64,000 bases of DNA from Phaffia rhodozyma (taxonomy: Eukaryota > Basidiomycota > Tremellomycetes > Cystofilobasidiales > Mrakiaceae), in assembly GCA_014706385.1 (NCBI GenBank), contig JACGZH010000002.1:1860001-1924000 (forward strand). The letters are read 5' to 3'. This document shows, piece by piece, positions 1-12,222 of this stretch. Below the pieces are notes generated by a model, which was not told the DNA's origin, ran no database searches, and saw nothing but the letters and a program-made list of their open reading frames with translations. The translations under genes and the position numbers were made by a program. Numbering within the stretch: position 1 is the first letter of the stretch; each line of letters starts with the position of its first letter.

Positions 1-1434
1 TTACGGACCGTCACTCCCTTCTCGTCCGGCTGTTTCCTCATCCGCCTCCTCTTCTATTGGACCCTCTCTTCCGCCTTCGCTAGCTCGAACACAGCAACCT
101 GTACAGCCTGGATCCAACAAAGAAGATTCTGGCGACGACGACGACGAGGAGAGCGGCTCGATCGGTCCAGCTTTACCTCCTCACCTTCAAGCGCGACGTC
201 AAGCAGGACCTTCAGTCTCCAAGCCTCAACCGAGAGTCGGTCCGACGCTTCCTCCGTCAAACTATCAGGCTCCTTCGCCTCCCTCCACGTCAGCTCAGAG
301 CTACGGATATGATGACGATAGCGACGATGATCTCGTCGGTCCGGTTCCTGTTCCAGAGGGAGCACAAGATGATGGATCATCTGCGTTAAGAGACTTCGAG
401 GAGAGACAACGAAGGTGGGCTGAACAGAGAGAGGTTTGTCTTTCTTTTTCTTGTAACTCTCCTACTTCTTCTTCTTCTTCCTCCTTTTTTTTTCTTCTTT
501 TTTTTCATCCCTTTCTTGTAAGAACAATAGCTTAACATATGTATCTAATTGATATCTGCAGGAAGCGGCCAAGCCAAAAGAAATGAAACGGGAGGAATGG
601 ATGTTGAAACCTCCCGAGGCCAGTGATTTCCTATCGAGTTTGTCCCTCTATGTCTGCTCTCCATATCCATTCTACAGATGACCATACCAGTGGATGAACG
701 ATGGATCAACCCTATTGATGGACTCTGATATACATCGCACGGTTTACTTTCCCGTTCCAACCAGATCTGGATCCAACCAAAATACCGAGAGGACAAACGG
801 CGTTCAGTCGGACGTCTGCTGCTCCTATCAAGAAGGAAGATCAAAGTCTCTGGACCGAGACTCCTGCCGAAGTGAGCAGAACAAGATTCTCTAAAGTCTC
901 TAATGTTGCGCTCCGAGTCCCTCTCTCTGACTAGATACAACTGCGATCCATTTGATCACAAACAGCGTAAACAACGACTGGCGGATGAGGTATCAGGAAA
1001 GAGGAAGCGAGCGGAAAACTCTGTGCGAGTGCCGAACGACGAAGAGGCTGACGAGATCAGAAGACGAAAGATTCGGGACGCGGAGCTTCAGGCCGAGATC
1101 GACTACCACAACGTATGTGCCCAGAGATTTGTTCACTCTTCTGTTCTTGCGTTCTGTCGTGTGACCGACCTTGTTTTCTTTACAACCGGATACGAATTAA
1201 TCTTGCAAAAAGAAAAAACACCGAGGTAGTTCTCTGCTTGATATCCACGGCAAATCCGTCGAGGACGCGAAAAAGAAAGGCAAGGACGGTGGTCCTCCTC
1301 CGATCTGGGATCGGGATCTACACATGTCCGTCGGTGGAAAGCTGATGGACGACAAGGACCGGACGGCCAAGATCCTGGACGCTCAGGGTTTGGGATCCAG
1401 GTTCGGACATGCCAAAGGCGGAGCGTACTCATAA
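1..1434 (+). CDS. GPALPP1: GPALPP motif / DUF3752 protein, 5' end outside the window
   Basis: The coding frame is open at the left edge (frame 2), so the N-terminus is missing. The first exon (to about 432) carries repeated GPxLPP-type motifs (YGPSLP, IGPSLPP, IGPALPP, VGPTLPP) separated by acidic and Pro/Ser-rich spacers, which is the hallmark of GPALPP1/DUF3752 proteins. The next exon (from about 562) has KREEWMLKPP. A further exon (about 780-870) has LDPTKIPRGQTAF and WTETPAE, typical of the DUF3752 core. A basic helical exon follows (about 930-1113). The last exon, ending in a stop at 1432-1434, has LLDIHGKS and IWDRDLHMSVGG. At least four introns interrupt the visible part. The family is nuclear and poorly characterised, so no specific role is claimed. 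The assignment to the family is secure; the exact splice sites are less so. Confidence 0.8.
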
Positions 1435-1529
1435 AGTGTTGAAAGAGCAGGCAGGCCGACTGTGCTTACGATATAGGAAACATTATATACAATTTTTATT
1501 ATGAAGAAATAATAGGATTGACGGTCTTA

Positions 1530-2209
1530 TTAAATCTGTTACTTGGATACAGGATCGCACGGTTTTGTCGACAACTGTAGAGAGATAGAGAGAAGCATGA
1601 GCGAACGGAACGGAACGAGCGAGTAGAGAGCAGTGGAAGAAAGCCAATACTAACCGTGAGACCGTGGATACCGGCGATCTCCTCCTTCAGAATCTCATTC
1701 ACCAGTCGGTGCTGCTTGACCTTAGAGATTCCGATGAATGCTGGGGAAGCGACGTTGATAGCGTAGAACGTTCCACAGCCACCTGATTAAGTCAAGCCCA
1801 TGAACGCGCACACACATATGTCCCAGGAAGAGAAGAGCAGGACAAGCGAAGCAAGAACAAGGAGAAAAGGAATAAGAAAAAAATTGAGCAAAAGGGGATT
1901 GGTCAGTTTCATTTTGAACCATGGGGGCACGTTTCAGGATTGTACCAATCGGCTAGCTCCCCTCCTCTGCCTGAGACTATATTGCACACGGAGAAGAGAG
2001 AGAGGAACACAAGACGTACCCGATGTATCTTCCACATCGCACTCCTCGGCCTCAAGTCGGTCCATCAACTTGTCTCTCAGAGCGGACTCGGTAGGTGAGT
2101 GCGGTCGAAGCGGAGGTCCGAGAGCGGGGATTGACCTGGAGAACGGGCGTGCGAGGGAGGCTGCCTGAGTGGAGCGAGCGACCGATCGGAAGAAGGAGCT
2201 AGAGATCAT
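1530..2209 (-). CDS. BOL3: BolA-like mitochondrial protein (Bol3/BOLA3 type)
   Basis: Exon 1 starts at ATG 2209 (MISSSFFRSVARSTQ) and gives a basic, Ser-rich mitochondrial-type presequence, then LRDKLMDRLEAEECDVEDTSG. The next exon (about 1787-1656) continues GGCGTFYAINVASPAFIG, then KQHRLVNEILKEEIAGIHGLT. This is the BolA fold with the conserved Cys loop and the conserved HRLVNE helix. The last intron (GTTAGT to AACAG) joins ACG to ATT TAA, so the protein ends HGLTI, close to the family's usual HGL-R-I end. Known BolA3 proteins work with mitochondrial glutaredoxin in late Fe-S cluster delivery. The gene is divergent from the hydrate epimerase gene, with about 250 bp between the start codons. 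Confidence 0.88.
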
Positions 2210-2213
2210 GTTG

Positions 2214-2252
2214 CGTATGTGTGTGTGTGTATGTTTGTGTGTGATAGGAGTA
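2214..2252 (+). repeat. GT microsatellite in the BOL3/NNR1 divergent promoter
   Basis: TGTGTGTGTGTGTATGTTTGTGTGTG just upstream of the BOL3 start codon (minus-strand gene), so probably in its 5' leader as AC repeats. Confidence 0.85.
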
Positions 2253-2459
2253 CAGACAACAAGGTGGATGATGGATGGTTGGTTGATCGGCCGGGAAGAG
2301 TGAGAAAATGAAGAGTGCAGGTAAAATGCGAATGTTAGGGTTAAATCCCAAATCGTCATCGTTCCCCACAGAAGTTCCGTTGGCTTCTTGTAGACGACCA
2401 TCATCACCATCGTCAGCAACGTTGTCATCAATTTGAGTTCTGTTGGACATCTCTGAAGG

Positions 2460-3847
2460 ATGAAGTATATATCGCCTAGTGTAGCACAGGAGGTTGGCAT
2501 GTTTGCGATCTATTTTTTTTCTGCTTTCTAATCAAATCTCATCCGTGTAGGCTACGAGGTTCTCAGCTCTGATCTCACACACGCACACCTCACGCTTGCT
2601 TTGAACATCAGATCGATAAACGGCTCATGTCCGAAGCCGGCGGATTCTCTCTCGAGTGTGTCCTTCTAATGATTGAGCTGACCCGATCTGAATACGACTG
2701 TCAGAACGGAAACAGAGAAGACTGACCGCGCTCATTCTCTTGATCTGATAAAGTCAACTGATGGAATTAGCCGGGTTGGCTTGTGGTTCGTAGGCGATCC
2801 AACGATACAGCTCAAGATCATGTCGCTCCTTGATCCTCGCAGATAACTGACGATAGACTCTTGACTCATTCAAGCTACCGCTCTTGCCCGATCGTTTCCC
2901 TCGGAAAAGACGGTGCTAGTCGCTTGTGGACCTGGAAACCAAGGCGGAGATGGTCTCGTCGCCGCCCGGCATCTCTGTTCGTTCTAATGCGCCTCTCTAT
3001 TCTTCTTTGTTCCCTCCTTTGTTTGCTCTGGCTGAGGATCTTATGGTCTACAAATCGCTCTCTCAGTCCACTTTGGATATAGGCCCACAGTATACCTGCC
3101 CAAGCCAGGGAAGAACGCGTTCTACGAAAGCCTGAAGAAGCAATGCATGAACCTCCACATCCCATTCGTAAGCTCGGTCGACGAGTTCAAACATGCGCTA
3201 AACACCCACTCTGTCATTCTAGATGCGATCTTTGGTTCGGTCTTTAATTGTCTTGTCTCGTTCAATCTGTTCCGGATGCCGTTGGTCTTATAAGATTCGT
3301 TTGTCTTGATCGTGTTCAAATCAGGATTCTCATTTAAGCCTCCGTTGAGAGAACCTTTCACGGAAATCCTCCCTCTTCTATCTCAGACAAAACTTCCGAT
3401 CATCTCTGTCGACATTCCTTCTGCACGTCCTCTTCCTCATTTACTTCCTTTTTTCTTCGCCTGTCTGTCTGATAGCTTACGAAACAGGGTCCAATTTGAT
3501 GGGAAAAAAACAGGGCTGGGATGTGACAAATGGACCGATTGATCACGTACCAACGTTTCAACCTCATACCCTTCTTTCACTCACTGCGCCCAAGGAAGGC
3601 GTCAAGTTCTTCAACGGGAAGGTCCATTATCTAGGAGGGAGATTTGTTCCTCCGTGCGTATCCTTCACTTTGTCCTTTCATCTTGTTTGCTTTGGTCTTA
3701 TCAGGTTCAGAAAACTCATCAAAACGTCTTATAACGGAATTCGAACAAAGGGATATCGCGAATGATTTTGAGCTCGACCTTCCTGCGTACCCCGGATCAG
3801 ACCAGATCGTCGAGATCCCTATCCTTGGCGTTCACAAATCTGCCTGA
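2460..3847 (+). CDS. NNR1: NAD(P)H-hydrate epimerase (YjeF N-terminal domain)
   Basis: The enzyme epimerises damaged R-NAD(P)HX so that the dehydratase can repair it. Eight exons can be read: 2460-2492, 2612-2655, 2754 to about 2792, 2875-2976, 3067-3234, 3325-3422, 3514-3655 and 3705-3847. The spliced protein reads [10 protein letters not shown], then [25 protein letters not shown], the nucleotide-binding [53 protein letters not shown] and a C-terminal [12 protein letters not shown]. All are YjeF_N family blocks in the right order and the length is usual. Two junctions are odd. The intron after DIPS can only keep the frame with a GC donor at 3423. The intron after RFVPP keeps the family-like C-terminus only with a GC donor at 3656, because the nearby GTGCGT donor shifts the frame. 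Confidence 0.88.
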
Positions 3848-4035
3848 TACAAACAACTCTCTGCATCTCTGACGTATCATATGTGCTCTTTTTTCTTTTT
3901 TCTCTTATGGCCTCTTTTCTTCTACTTGCGAGCAGGATGTTGATTCCGCATAAAACGAAAAGTATCAATACATGGATATGTTCCCTTCCTCCCTCTTATA
4001 CACACACATACTCTGAAGATCATTTCTTCCAGCCT

Positions 4036-6941
4036 TCATTCATCTTCGTCTGCATCCCAAGCATCTCTCTCCCGAGATCTGAAGTCTGATGGGGTTGACT
4101 CTATAGCAGCGCCTACACTAGACCCAGGACCTGGACCTGAACCTGAAGAGGGATCGGAGCCAGTTGTAGGACCGTCAGGAGCAGCGGTAGGCTTGGATAT
4201 GGGTAAACTCGGAGGAGTGTTGAACCACGAGATGTTGATTGGGAGAGACAGATCTGTGATGTTCGTTCCTTTAGCGAGAGCCTGAATTCAGAAGAAAGCA
4301 AAGCGCGAGGAAAAAAGTATAAGTTGACATATGGGAAAAGATAAGAAGAGTGGGCAAATGAGACTACGCACCTTCTCGGCGAGCGCACGAGACTTGAAAG
4401 AGATAATCAACCGATCTGATCCATCGTCCGATGTTGTTGATTCAACCCCACCAATCGTCTACACGTCTCTCCCCGAAAAGAGGGATTTGGTTAGTACTCC
4501 TGATATGCGCCTGAAGAAAGTTGATGAAGACAGAGGAACGAAAGAAGACTTACATCATACCACCTCTCCACAGCCGCCTTGCCTTCCTCATCAGCTCCTA
4601 AGCCCTGTCCAACGATCGCCAACCGCTTGGTTCTCAAGTCAAGCTTCATCGACTTTGCCGGAGAACCAGTCGAAGTATAACTGTTGAACCCTCCCCGATA
4701 CGCTCCTCTACCGGCGCCGCCGCGACCTCTAATACCTCTACCTCTGCCTCGACCACGGGCAGGTGGATATGCCGCATAAGGGGCTGGAGAGGCGGTCGGG
4801 TCGTTAGGATCTACACCGAGAAGAGCGGCCTCTGCTTTGAGCATAGCCAATTTTCGCTTCAGCATGTCCGTGTTTATTTCTTCTTCTGTAGCTCCGGAAG
4901 CCATCGGTTCGTCGTCGTCCTTTCTGCTTCCCTCGCCCGAGCCTGAGAGCTCTCTAGTTTCTCCTTCCTTCTCCTGCTCCTTTCCATTTCCCTCTCTTCC
5001 TGAAGACGCAGGAGGAGGAGGACCGAAGACTGCCGTCCTGTTACCTGCAGCGTTCGTCGTTGATGACGAAGCTACAGCCACCGGTAACGAACCCGTACCC
5101 GCTTTCATTTCGTCTGACAGCTTGTGGAACTGGGCGCTCAGCGCAGCTTTCTCTTCAGGACTCAGAGAACCGCTCGTCAGTCTGGCCATCAAGACCTTTT
5201 GTTGAGCGATCTGGGATTCTAGAAGCCGTTGTTTTGCCAACGTCTCAGCTTTAGATAGACCGGCCGTTGCTGCCGTCGATGAGGATGAAGGTGCTGATGA
5301 TGAGATGGCCGCTAATGAGTGCTCATCCGTCATAGTGGACGATGTGCCAGGAGTGCCTTCCAGCTTGTCTACAGCAGCTTTACTCTTCTCGAGGGCTTCT
5401 TTGCCTTTCCCACCCTGACCCTCGATCGGTCGATGCCAAAGCACTTTGACAAATCGACTACCGAACACGGCTTCCTCGCTCTTCCAAGCTTTGTAGGCTT
5501 CCTCGTTCGAGGCAAAGCTGACAAGCGCCCGAGAAGATCGCTGGTCGATCGCGATGTTTGTGACCGTTCCGAACTTGGCAAAGAACGTCTTGATGGCAGG
5601 AAGGGATAAGTGCTGGGCCGGGATGTCCGACACGACAAGGGTCACTCCGTTTCGGTCCTTCGGAGGGTGGGAGGAAGCATCCTTGTTGTTAGACCGCTGG
5701 CGTCCTCCTTGTCCCCCAGCTCCGTGCGTGAACGACCCTCCGCGTCCATGACCACGAGACATGTAGCCACCCCGAGAAGAGTCGTTTGCATGAGGAACAA
5801 AGAAATTTGGATCCATTCCCATACCCATCGGCATGCCTGTCATCTGACCACTCTGATCTTGTCCGCCGAACTGGTTTAGATTTGATGGATCTTCTGAGCC
5901 AGGCACGGAGCTTTGCATTCCTCCTTGGTTTGGTCCTAACGTACCAAACCCACCCATTCCAGGCATAGGTCCGTTGAAGCCAGGCATAAAGAACCCGGCT
6001 CGCTGTTGAAACTCAAATTGAGCTTGAGGATTCGCGTTGCCACCGAGCCAGGCGTTTGGGTGAGGGAACGCGTTCATCGAGCCAAAATGATGCTGGTGTT
6101 GTTGCGGTTGATATTGAGAATCAACAGAAGGAAAGTAAGGTTGGAAGCTCTGACCAGGTCGCCCTCCTGCGCTCGGCTGGTTGCCAGAGACGAAGCCATC
6201 GGCATTTTGCATAGATCGAGGACCAGTTGGAACATCCAACTCTGGTCCAGCGCCAGGGGTGGACAGGCGGGAAGTTTTAGACGAAGAAACCTGTTGCTGA
6301 GTAGAAGATGAAGGTGATCGAGATCGTTTACGAGAGCCCGACGACTCAGAAGGCAGGAACGAGTGTTTAGCTGGTAAACCCGACTGGACTACGGATACCG
6401 AAACGAAGGATTTTGAGCGCAAGGCACTGAAAAAGGAAGCTACAAAAGAGTCCGTGTCTGTGCGAGTGGGCCAGGAGAAGGAAGGTAAAAGCGTGGAGGT
6501 GCGAGTCAGTGCACTAGCGCTGTAGCCTAGTAGGTTGAAAGAGACGACTGACGACTGTCAAGAAAGTCTCGAAGTTGATCCGTGATTTCCTACGAGAGTG
6601 GTATATGAAGGAATTTCAGAGCGCGTGTCAGTCGCCGTCTAACCTAGTAAGGATCGCCACAGCGCTCTCTGTCTCTCACCTTCTCCATCTCTGACTCGGA
6701 TGAGTCCGTCTTGATCAAAGCGAGGACATAATCCGAGAGAATATCGGTGTCCGCATCGGATCTGATCATTTCCAACCCAGAGGACGAACGAGTTAGAGTC
6801 GAACCAGCGGTCAGATCGAACGTGTACGTCGACGATAGTAGTAGCAAGACAAGAAACAAAGAAGACAAACATCGGCTCGAGCTCCTTGATCAACCACTGC
6901 TTGAGAGACACGAGCTCCTCTTGTGTCAACGGAGTCGACAT
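4036..6941 (-). CDS. RBM26/RBM27-like RNA-binding protein (PWI-like + RRM)
   Basis: Exon 1 begins MSTPLTQEELVSLKQWLIKELEP, then DADTDILSDYVLALIK, a PWI-like N-terminal domain. Short exons (about 6500-6660) add DQLRDFLDSRQ and SFVASFFSALRSKSF. The large exon to about 4548 carries a Ser/Arg-rich stretch, a Gly/Met/Gln-rich low-complexity region, an RRM (TLVVSDIPAQHLSLPAIKTF onward, ending SRFVKVLWHRP), a coiled coil (AKQRLLESQIAQQKVLMARL) and an RGG/RGRG box. After an intron with a TACTAAC branch site (about 4452-4547) come SFKSRALAEK and an acidic end, DAWDADEDE. This order matches RBM26/27 and S. pombe Rmn1, which act in nuclear RNA surveillance with the exosome; that role here is inferred. 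An upstream in-frame ATG at 6977 is an alternative start. The gene is divergent from RPC31. Confidence 0.82.
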
Positions 6942-7246
6942 TTCGTTGGTGATCGTTGATGGGATCGTCTCTTGCACATTAGCAGTCGCTCAGGCTTGAC
7001 TGAATGTGAGCGAAATTCTGCGGAGTCCGTGGGACCGGCCCTGCCCTCTGGGATCACGTGCATCATGCTTAGTCATCATCAATGCTCCGACCCTGGCTCT
7101 CCTAATTTCCCGGTAAGCCCAGTACAGAACACAGAAACAACCAACAGAATAGGCGAAACCGACAGACTTCATCAGCTGCTACAAGGCATCCTTCAACCCT
7201 CCAGACAGGCATCTTGCAGCCTGTACCTCTCACCGAGCAATCAAAA

Positions 7247-8802
7247 ATGTCTTTTAGGGGTGGAAGAGGCGGAGGAAGGGGTGGAGCCGGCGGCAGAGGC
7301 GGGCCAGGTGAAGGTTTGAACTTGGTACGTTCGTCATGTCTCTCTAAAGCTCAACACAGACCGCACTCATACATCTTCTTTCATGTGTCATCCGCCATGG
7401 TCTAATTATGTTTGGATTTCTTACGTGCTAAACATAACAAACTGATTATTGCTCACAGATGGGAATGACATACGCCGAGATCTCATCCGCCGGAGCTGGC
7501 CAGTCTGAAGAACTGTTTCCTGTGCGTCATCCATCCGATCTTCTAAACCCTTTGTTGCGTTAGTACGGCTGAACTAACAAATCAGATACCTCTCTCATAC
7601 CTTTCTGCCACGGTTGTCCCTCTGTATCCTCCTGACCTGTTTATCTAGCAATATCCTCACCCATTTCCGACGCTCCCAGAACCTTCCCTGTCTGAACGCG
7701 CTATGGTTAACGCTCAGGTTCGGTTTGGTTGGGACATGAGTCTAAGCAGGGAATACCTGAAAGAACCTAAGAAAGTTGACGGTGAGCTTTCTCCATTTCA
7801 TCTTGTTGGAAGCTCGTCTTGATTTCACTTCGATACAACACGCTGACCTCATCCTCTCCTCACTCGCTAAACGACAAAGACATTGAACGGTACACCGATA
7901 AATACAAACCCGTCCAAGCAAAGAGCACGGCTCTTCAACCGTCCGATTACCCACCGAAAGAATTCTTTCCCCAGGTGTTATATGAAAGCTACTTCAACCC
8001 CAAATCAAAACGTACGTCTCCATTTTCTTACTGCACCAACCGACCGACTAACTGTTTGAGATTTGGAAGTCATACCCTTCAACTTGTGTTTGATACGACA
8101 ATATCATTGACCATATCTCTCTCTCTCTTTCAAATGATCTGTCACTAAAAAAAACAGTGAACGTGACGAAAAGAGCGGCCAAGCGCAAGAAACTCAATTT
8201 GGACGACATCGTCTCTGGCGAAGACGATGATGAAAATGTGCGCATCTTGATGTTTTTTTCTTTGAACGTACCCGCACGTACATGCGCTATGTCTGATCTG
8301 CTGTTTCCCTTTGTGTCTTCGTCGTGTTCATCTGTCCGCTTATGCCTGCCCATCGTCTTTATGCCTTTTTTGACCAGGCTGAAGGAAGCGATGATGGGAA
8401 CGGAACGGGTGAAGAAGAGGATGATTATGATGTGGACGAAGGAGATGATGATTGTACGTGGATTTCATTTTCTTTGTCTTTCTTTCTTCTGTCTCAAAGT
8501 AGTAAAAGTTCAGTTGATGTTGACTGATCACACTTCCCTTTTTCTTCTTTCGGATTTTTTCCCTTCTCGGAAACCAGACGGAGACAATTACTTCGATAAT
8601 GGCGAGGATGAAGATGGGGGAGGCGACGATGGCGGAGACGGTCAGTCGTTCATCTTCTTTTTTCCTCTTTTTCTTTCAGCCCACTCTATTGTCAGTTAGC
8701 TTTTTGATAATGATGAAGCTGACACAAACCCATCTTCCCTCCCTTCTTCTCGATTTTCTCTTGACCGTTTGCTATCAAGCAGATGGAGGAACCTTTGACT
8801 AA
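7247..8802 (+). CDS. RPC31: RNA polymerase III subunit Rpc31 (C31/RPC7)
   Basis: The ATG at 7247 opens a Gly/Arg-rich start (MSFRGGRGGGRGG), as in Rpc31/POLR3G. The following short exons give MGMTYAEISSAG, SERAMVNAQVRFGWDMSLSR, then DIERYTDKYKPV and PPKEFFPQVLYESYFNP, the conserved core of the subunit. Later exons (from about 8158) encode a Lys/Arg patch (KRAAKRKKLNLDD) and a very acidic tail with DNYFDNGED and the end GGTFD. That tail is diagnostic, since homologues also end in an acidic stretch with an NYFD-like motif. Rpc31 belongs to the Rpc82/34/31 subcomplex needed for Pol III initiation. About seven introns interrupt this small gene, several within the acidic tail, so exact acidic-tail boundaries are uncertain. 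Confidence 0.85.
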
Positions 8803-9070
8803 GCGAATCTTTGGAACTCCCGATATAAATGGCTTTCAGAATATTATCTTTGCTCTTCCGCTTCGTTGACTTTCCGATTGTTTCGGTCTCGTCCATCATC
8901 TCTCTTCTCTTGTTCCGTGCTCGACAGACACAAAATAGACACAAACAAAGGTTCAATATATTATTGGCCCGAAGAAAGCAAAGAAGGAAGAGGAGAGGAA
9001 GAAAGGAGAGTCTCTATATCCTCCTCGCCACCCCTTCTCACGTTCCGTCCTATCAAGCCCACTCTGTACT

Positions 9071-11520
9071 TTAATCACTCCAGGCCAGCCACTCGCCCTC
9101 GCCCACTTTATAAGTCTTTCTGTTCAGGATCTCCGTCACCCTGTCTTTTACACCCAGTCTATCTTTGTTGAACCACTCGAGGACCATGTGCCTGTTCAAA
9201 GCGAGATCTCCGCTCGACTTTGAACCTCCAGCTCTAGACTTGGAACTGGTTCTGGGCTGGAAGTCACCCTCGACTTCACCCTTGACGATAGCCCTGACCT
9301 CAACTTCGGAAGGTAGACCATACGATCGGAAGTGATGCTTGTCAAATCCGTGGGTCGGAGGAGCAAGTTCAAGAGGGCTCGTATTGGCGTTCTTGAACGG
9401 TGCTTTTGGTTTAGGGAAAAAATTGGACTGGAGAGTGGCCGGATCGACCTCTCGATCCCATTCAGGGCTGAGCTTCTCCACGAGCTTCTTGATGACACCC
9501 TTTGGGAAGTCAGGCGAGGACTCATACTGATTATGTTTGTGAACGTAAGTATGATCGGTCAGGTTGATTCAGACATGCAAGTGGATCCAAAAGCAATCCA
9601 GGAAACGGAACACTCACAACAAAGCTCTCGACCGTCTTGTATTCTCGCTCGAAAGCCAGCCTGAGGGCCTCGTTCGGAGGAACCTTGTGGTACCTATCGA
9701 CCTCCCGAGCGAGCTCCTTTGCCACCGACTTGATCTCCTCCTCCGCGTTTTGCATTCCTACCAAGGTTACCATGAGCGATACCGGACTTCTCTCACCAAG
9801 GACCTCAACCGTCTCCTTTGCCCAGTCGCTAACCTGCCTCTCTGCCTGAAACACCGAAGCGTCATCGGCGTCCTTCTTGATGTATGTCTGGAGTCTTTCG
9901 ATGATCTCTGGGACGGTGTCCTGGGCAAACGCGTCGTCAAGGGCAACTCGGATGTCGCCCACCAACCGGGTCCCAGAGTTAGGATCCCCCCGTTTCCAAC
10001 CACCGACGTCCAGTCCAGGGACCGAGCCCTTGGGGATCCGTTCGTGTATTCGGAGCTCGAAATCCTCAACAATGGAAACCAAGCCGTCAACGCCTCCGTT
10101 GGTATCGATGTCCTCGACCGCATCCAGCCGTTCAATCAGGGAAGGTATGTTGTGGGAACCGACGTAGTGAGTGGCAAGTCCCAGATCGTAACACGCTCGA
10201 CCGGTGATTGTCTCACCCGTGAGGGCAAGGTATCTGCCGATTTTTCCGTCTAGGAGAGAAAGGTAGTGAGTCGCCCCAACGTCCGGAGTATATCCGATCA
10301 AAGTTTCGGGCATAGCTGATGCGATGGAGATCATGACAAGTTTCAAAAAAGAGAGATTAGGGGAGGGTAGAGCAAAGAAGAGCGAGAACGCACAGAAGAA
10401 CTATCAATATGAAGAACTATTCAAGAAAGAAAGAAGAAGGGCATAAAGACTCACCGAACTGTGTGTTCTCGGTGGCAACCCTGATGACGGCTCCGTAACT
10501 AAGACCGGCTCCTCCACCCATGGTGAGACCGTCCATTATGGCAACGTAAGCTTTCGAGCCATCCCAAGCCTGAGAGCCAACAGAGAAACAGGCGAGCTTC
10601 CAATCAAGCTCGAATTCTTCTTTGAAGAACTTCATGGCCTGCCACTTGTCTGTAGGGTTGGTAGAAGCGACCAATTTGGCGATATCTGTAAGGGAAAATG
10701 ACGTGTAGGATATGATCAGTAAGCTTCCAATGATATCCAGAGGATCCGACAAGACCCGTCTTTTTCAACCATCTCCTTCACGGATGATGATGAAGAGAGA
10801 TAGGTGAAAGATAGTAGGGCTCGAGAGAGAAAGAACAGGTAGAAAGAGAAAAAAACTTTTGAAAGAAGAGAAAAGCGAGCATACGTTTGATGTCTCCTCC
10901 AGCACAGAATGCTTTTCCGCCCTTGCCATGACCGACGAGAACCTTAGAAATCCTACTAGAACTCCAGTCATCAACCCGATTGGTGATTGATTCGACCATC
11001 TCTAGATTGAGCGCATTAAGCTGCTTAGGTCGATTGAGGTGGTAGCTTCGAGTGCATGTCGACTCGGTGAAGAGAACCGAAGCGTTTGGATCGGTAGCCT
11101 GGGCGTTGGATTCCTGTTGGATGCAGGGAGGGTCGGCGAGAGTAAGGAAAGAGAGATAGGAGGACGAGAGCGGACGGAAGAAGCCAGAAGAAGAGACAAA
11201 GATCAGGCAAAGATGGAAGAGTTAGCACTGAAGAAGAACCAACGGGGAAAAAAAGGAAAGAAAGAGAAGAGAACGGTTGCAAAGAGGAAGGAGATGGAGA
11301 AGCGAAGCAAGAGAAGAAGATGAAGAAAGACATAACGGACCTTCATGAGAGTCTGATAAACCCTCTCGGGCCCTTTAGATAGATGGGTGGCGGTTTGATG
11401 AAGTCGTCTAGTAGCGACTGCTGCTTTGCTAGAAGAAGAGGAAGAAGAGACGGCAACTGCCGAGTTTGACATGATGTTTGAGGTCGAAGACACCAACCGA
11501 CGAGGGAACGAAGGAATCAT
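9071..11520 (-). CDS. EHD3: 3-hydroxyisobutyryl-CoA hydrolase, mitochondrial
   Basis: A crotonase-fold hydrolase of valine degradation. The first exon starts at ATG 11520 (MIPSFPRRLVSSTSN) with an Arg/Ser-rich mitochondrial presequence. Following exons give LNRPKQLNALNLEMV, then GHGKGGKAFCAGGDIK (oxyanion-hole region), KAYVAIMDGLTMGGGAGLS, and FAMPETLIGYTPDVGATHYLS with the catalytic Glu region of HIBCH-type enzymes. The C-terminal domain contains DRYHKVPPNEALRLAFEREY and ends EWLAWSD at the stop 9071-9073. The family distinguishes itself from enoyl-CoA hydratase by the extended C-terminus, which is present here. Five to six exons are visible, with an intron after the targeting exon (about 11050-11340). 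The gene is convergent with RPC31. Confidence 0.9.
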
Positions 11521-12222
11521 CTGAATGTATATCTGTAAACGATGCAAACGAGTATACACCAAGCTGACTAAAAGAAGGTATTGAAAAGATAGAACGGATA
11601 GAGAGGCCGGTGAGGGATAGTCAACGGGGTTCGATGGTTGCCGGTCAGAGTCCAAAAAGGAAGGCGAGAGTGAAGAAAACGAACACGCGACCTTTTTCAC
11701 GCTGTTGGGAATCTCTTTTTCTTCTATCAACCTTCCTTCTTTCGTTTCTACTTTTGTGTTTATTGTTATGTATTTCTCTCGAATAGGGTTTCTTGTCTGT
11801 ATAGCTAGCCAAAGGTTGATAAGAGAATGGTTTGATTCTGTTTCGTTTGTGGCTATTTCGGAAAAGATCATTAAGAATACAAGTCTCCTTCTCGCGCTCT
11901 TCATCTTCCAAGACGACAGAAAAGATAGCGAAAAAAAGAGGAAAAGACACAATCACAAGCCAGATCAGCAGGAGAGAGAAGCAAGATAATAGAGATAGAT
12001 CCATGCCAGAGTGCTTATTTTTGATAACACGAGAAAGAAGGGGGAGATGAAAACAGAAGCTCGACGGTAATGGAAGGGAGAACGATAGAACTACTTGATG
12101 AAATAGATTGAACGATGATGACGACGACGACGGTGATGATGGTTGAATGATTGAAAGATAGATGTTTGATGCTATGTCCTCCTCTCCTGTTTCTTTCCTC
12201 TCAAGCCTGATGGTCCCATGGT
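11521..12222. other. Intergenic, HIBCH promoter and 3' flank of small gene
   Basis: No convincing gene. The stretch is rich in purines on the + strand, with scattered GAAAGA and a short GACGAC repeat (about 12119-12132). Long open frames on the minus strand are Ser/Leu/Phe-rich low-complexity translations of pyrimidine tracts and show no family motif. Confidence 0.6.

Noticed and set aside
9564..10253. 229-codon + strand frame opposite the HIBCH gene
   Set aside because: It mirrors the well-supported minus-strand crotonase exon and shows no motif of its own.
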